From the NCBI GenBank assembly GCA_021767525.1, contig JAASTF010000234.1, positions 1-5,330 of the forward strand: 5,330 nt of DNA, written 5' to 3'. The translations under genes were made by a program, and so were the position numbers. Below, in pieces: positions 5,319 to 5,330 of this stretch. This DNA comes from Paracoccaceae bacterium (GTDB lineage: Bacteria > Pseudomonadota > Alphaproteobacteria > Rhodobacterales > Rhodobacteraceae). The notes beneath the pieces were generated by a model. It had not been told where the DNA came from. It saw only the letters and a program-made list of their open reading frames with translations, and searched no databases. Numbering within the stretch: position 1 is the stretch's first letter; every line of letters starts with the position of its first letter.

Positions 5319-5330
5319 AGCGCGTCTTTC
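5315..5330 (-). CDS. Possible 3' end of an upstream gene (surE expected)
   Basis: On the minus strand the frame AAA GAC GCG CTA TGA runs from the right edge to a stop at 5317-5315, overlapping the pcm ATG by four bases. Only four codons (KDAL) are visible, so the product cannot be identified from sequence. The call rests on the absence of a good independent ribosome binding site for pcm, on the ATGA coupling style also used at tatB-tatC, and on the widespread surE-pcm order. Confidence 0.35.

Overview
The window looks like chromosomal DNA of an alphaproteobacterium, most likely in or near the Rhodobacteraceae/Roseobacteraceae. The reasons are high GC with strong G/C third-position bias, a compact tatABC operon whose proteins have alphaproteobacterial features, a DUF815 AAA+ ATPase gene, and a pcm-nlpD pair. 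The family-level placement is an inference from gene style and order, not from a database match.

Layout: (1) Bases 1-644, plus strand, hold the 3' part of an ABC-transporter ATPase gene of the FbpC-like (ferric-iron importer) type, cut by the left edge. (2) Bases 645-848 are a non-coding gap with two strong GC hairpins; the second lies just before the tatA ribosome binding site. (3) Bases 849-3312, plus strand, are a tight four-gene unit: tatA, tatB, tatC and a DUF815-family ATPase gene. The spacings are 3 nt, a 4-nt ATGA overlap and a 1-nt TGATG overlap. (4) Bases 3313-3348 are a short convergent gap with a perfect 8-bp hairpin, probably a shared terminator. (5) Bases 3349-5318, minus strand, are pcm (protein L-isoaspartate O-methyltransferase) followed by an nlpD-like lipoprotein gene with two LysM repeats and a degenerate LytM/M23 domain. 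The pcm start overlaps a stop codon of a probable upstream gene by 4 nt; surE is the expected neighbour, but only four codons are visible.

Function: TatA, TatB and TatC together form the twin-arginine translocase, which exports folded proteins across the inner membrane. The DUF815 ATPase appears translationally coupled to tatC, but its role is unknown. On the other strand, Pcm repairs isoaspartyl damage in proteins. The NlpD-like lipoprotein probably acts in the envelope as an activator of peptidoglycan amidases during cell separation, because its metallopeptidase domain has lost most catalytic residues. In E. coli, Tat exports the amidases AmiA and AmiC, and NlpD activates AmiC, so the two converging units may meet functionally at cell division; that link is an inference.

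The content is mainly conserved housekeeping. I found no mobile element, CRISPR array, tRNA/rRNA gene or clear new defence-type system. The points most worth a second look are the ATPase coupled to tatC, the hairpin abutting the tatA ribosome binding site, the inactive-looking LytM domain, and the TatC loop features.
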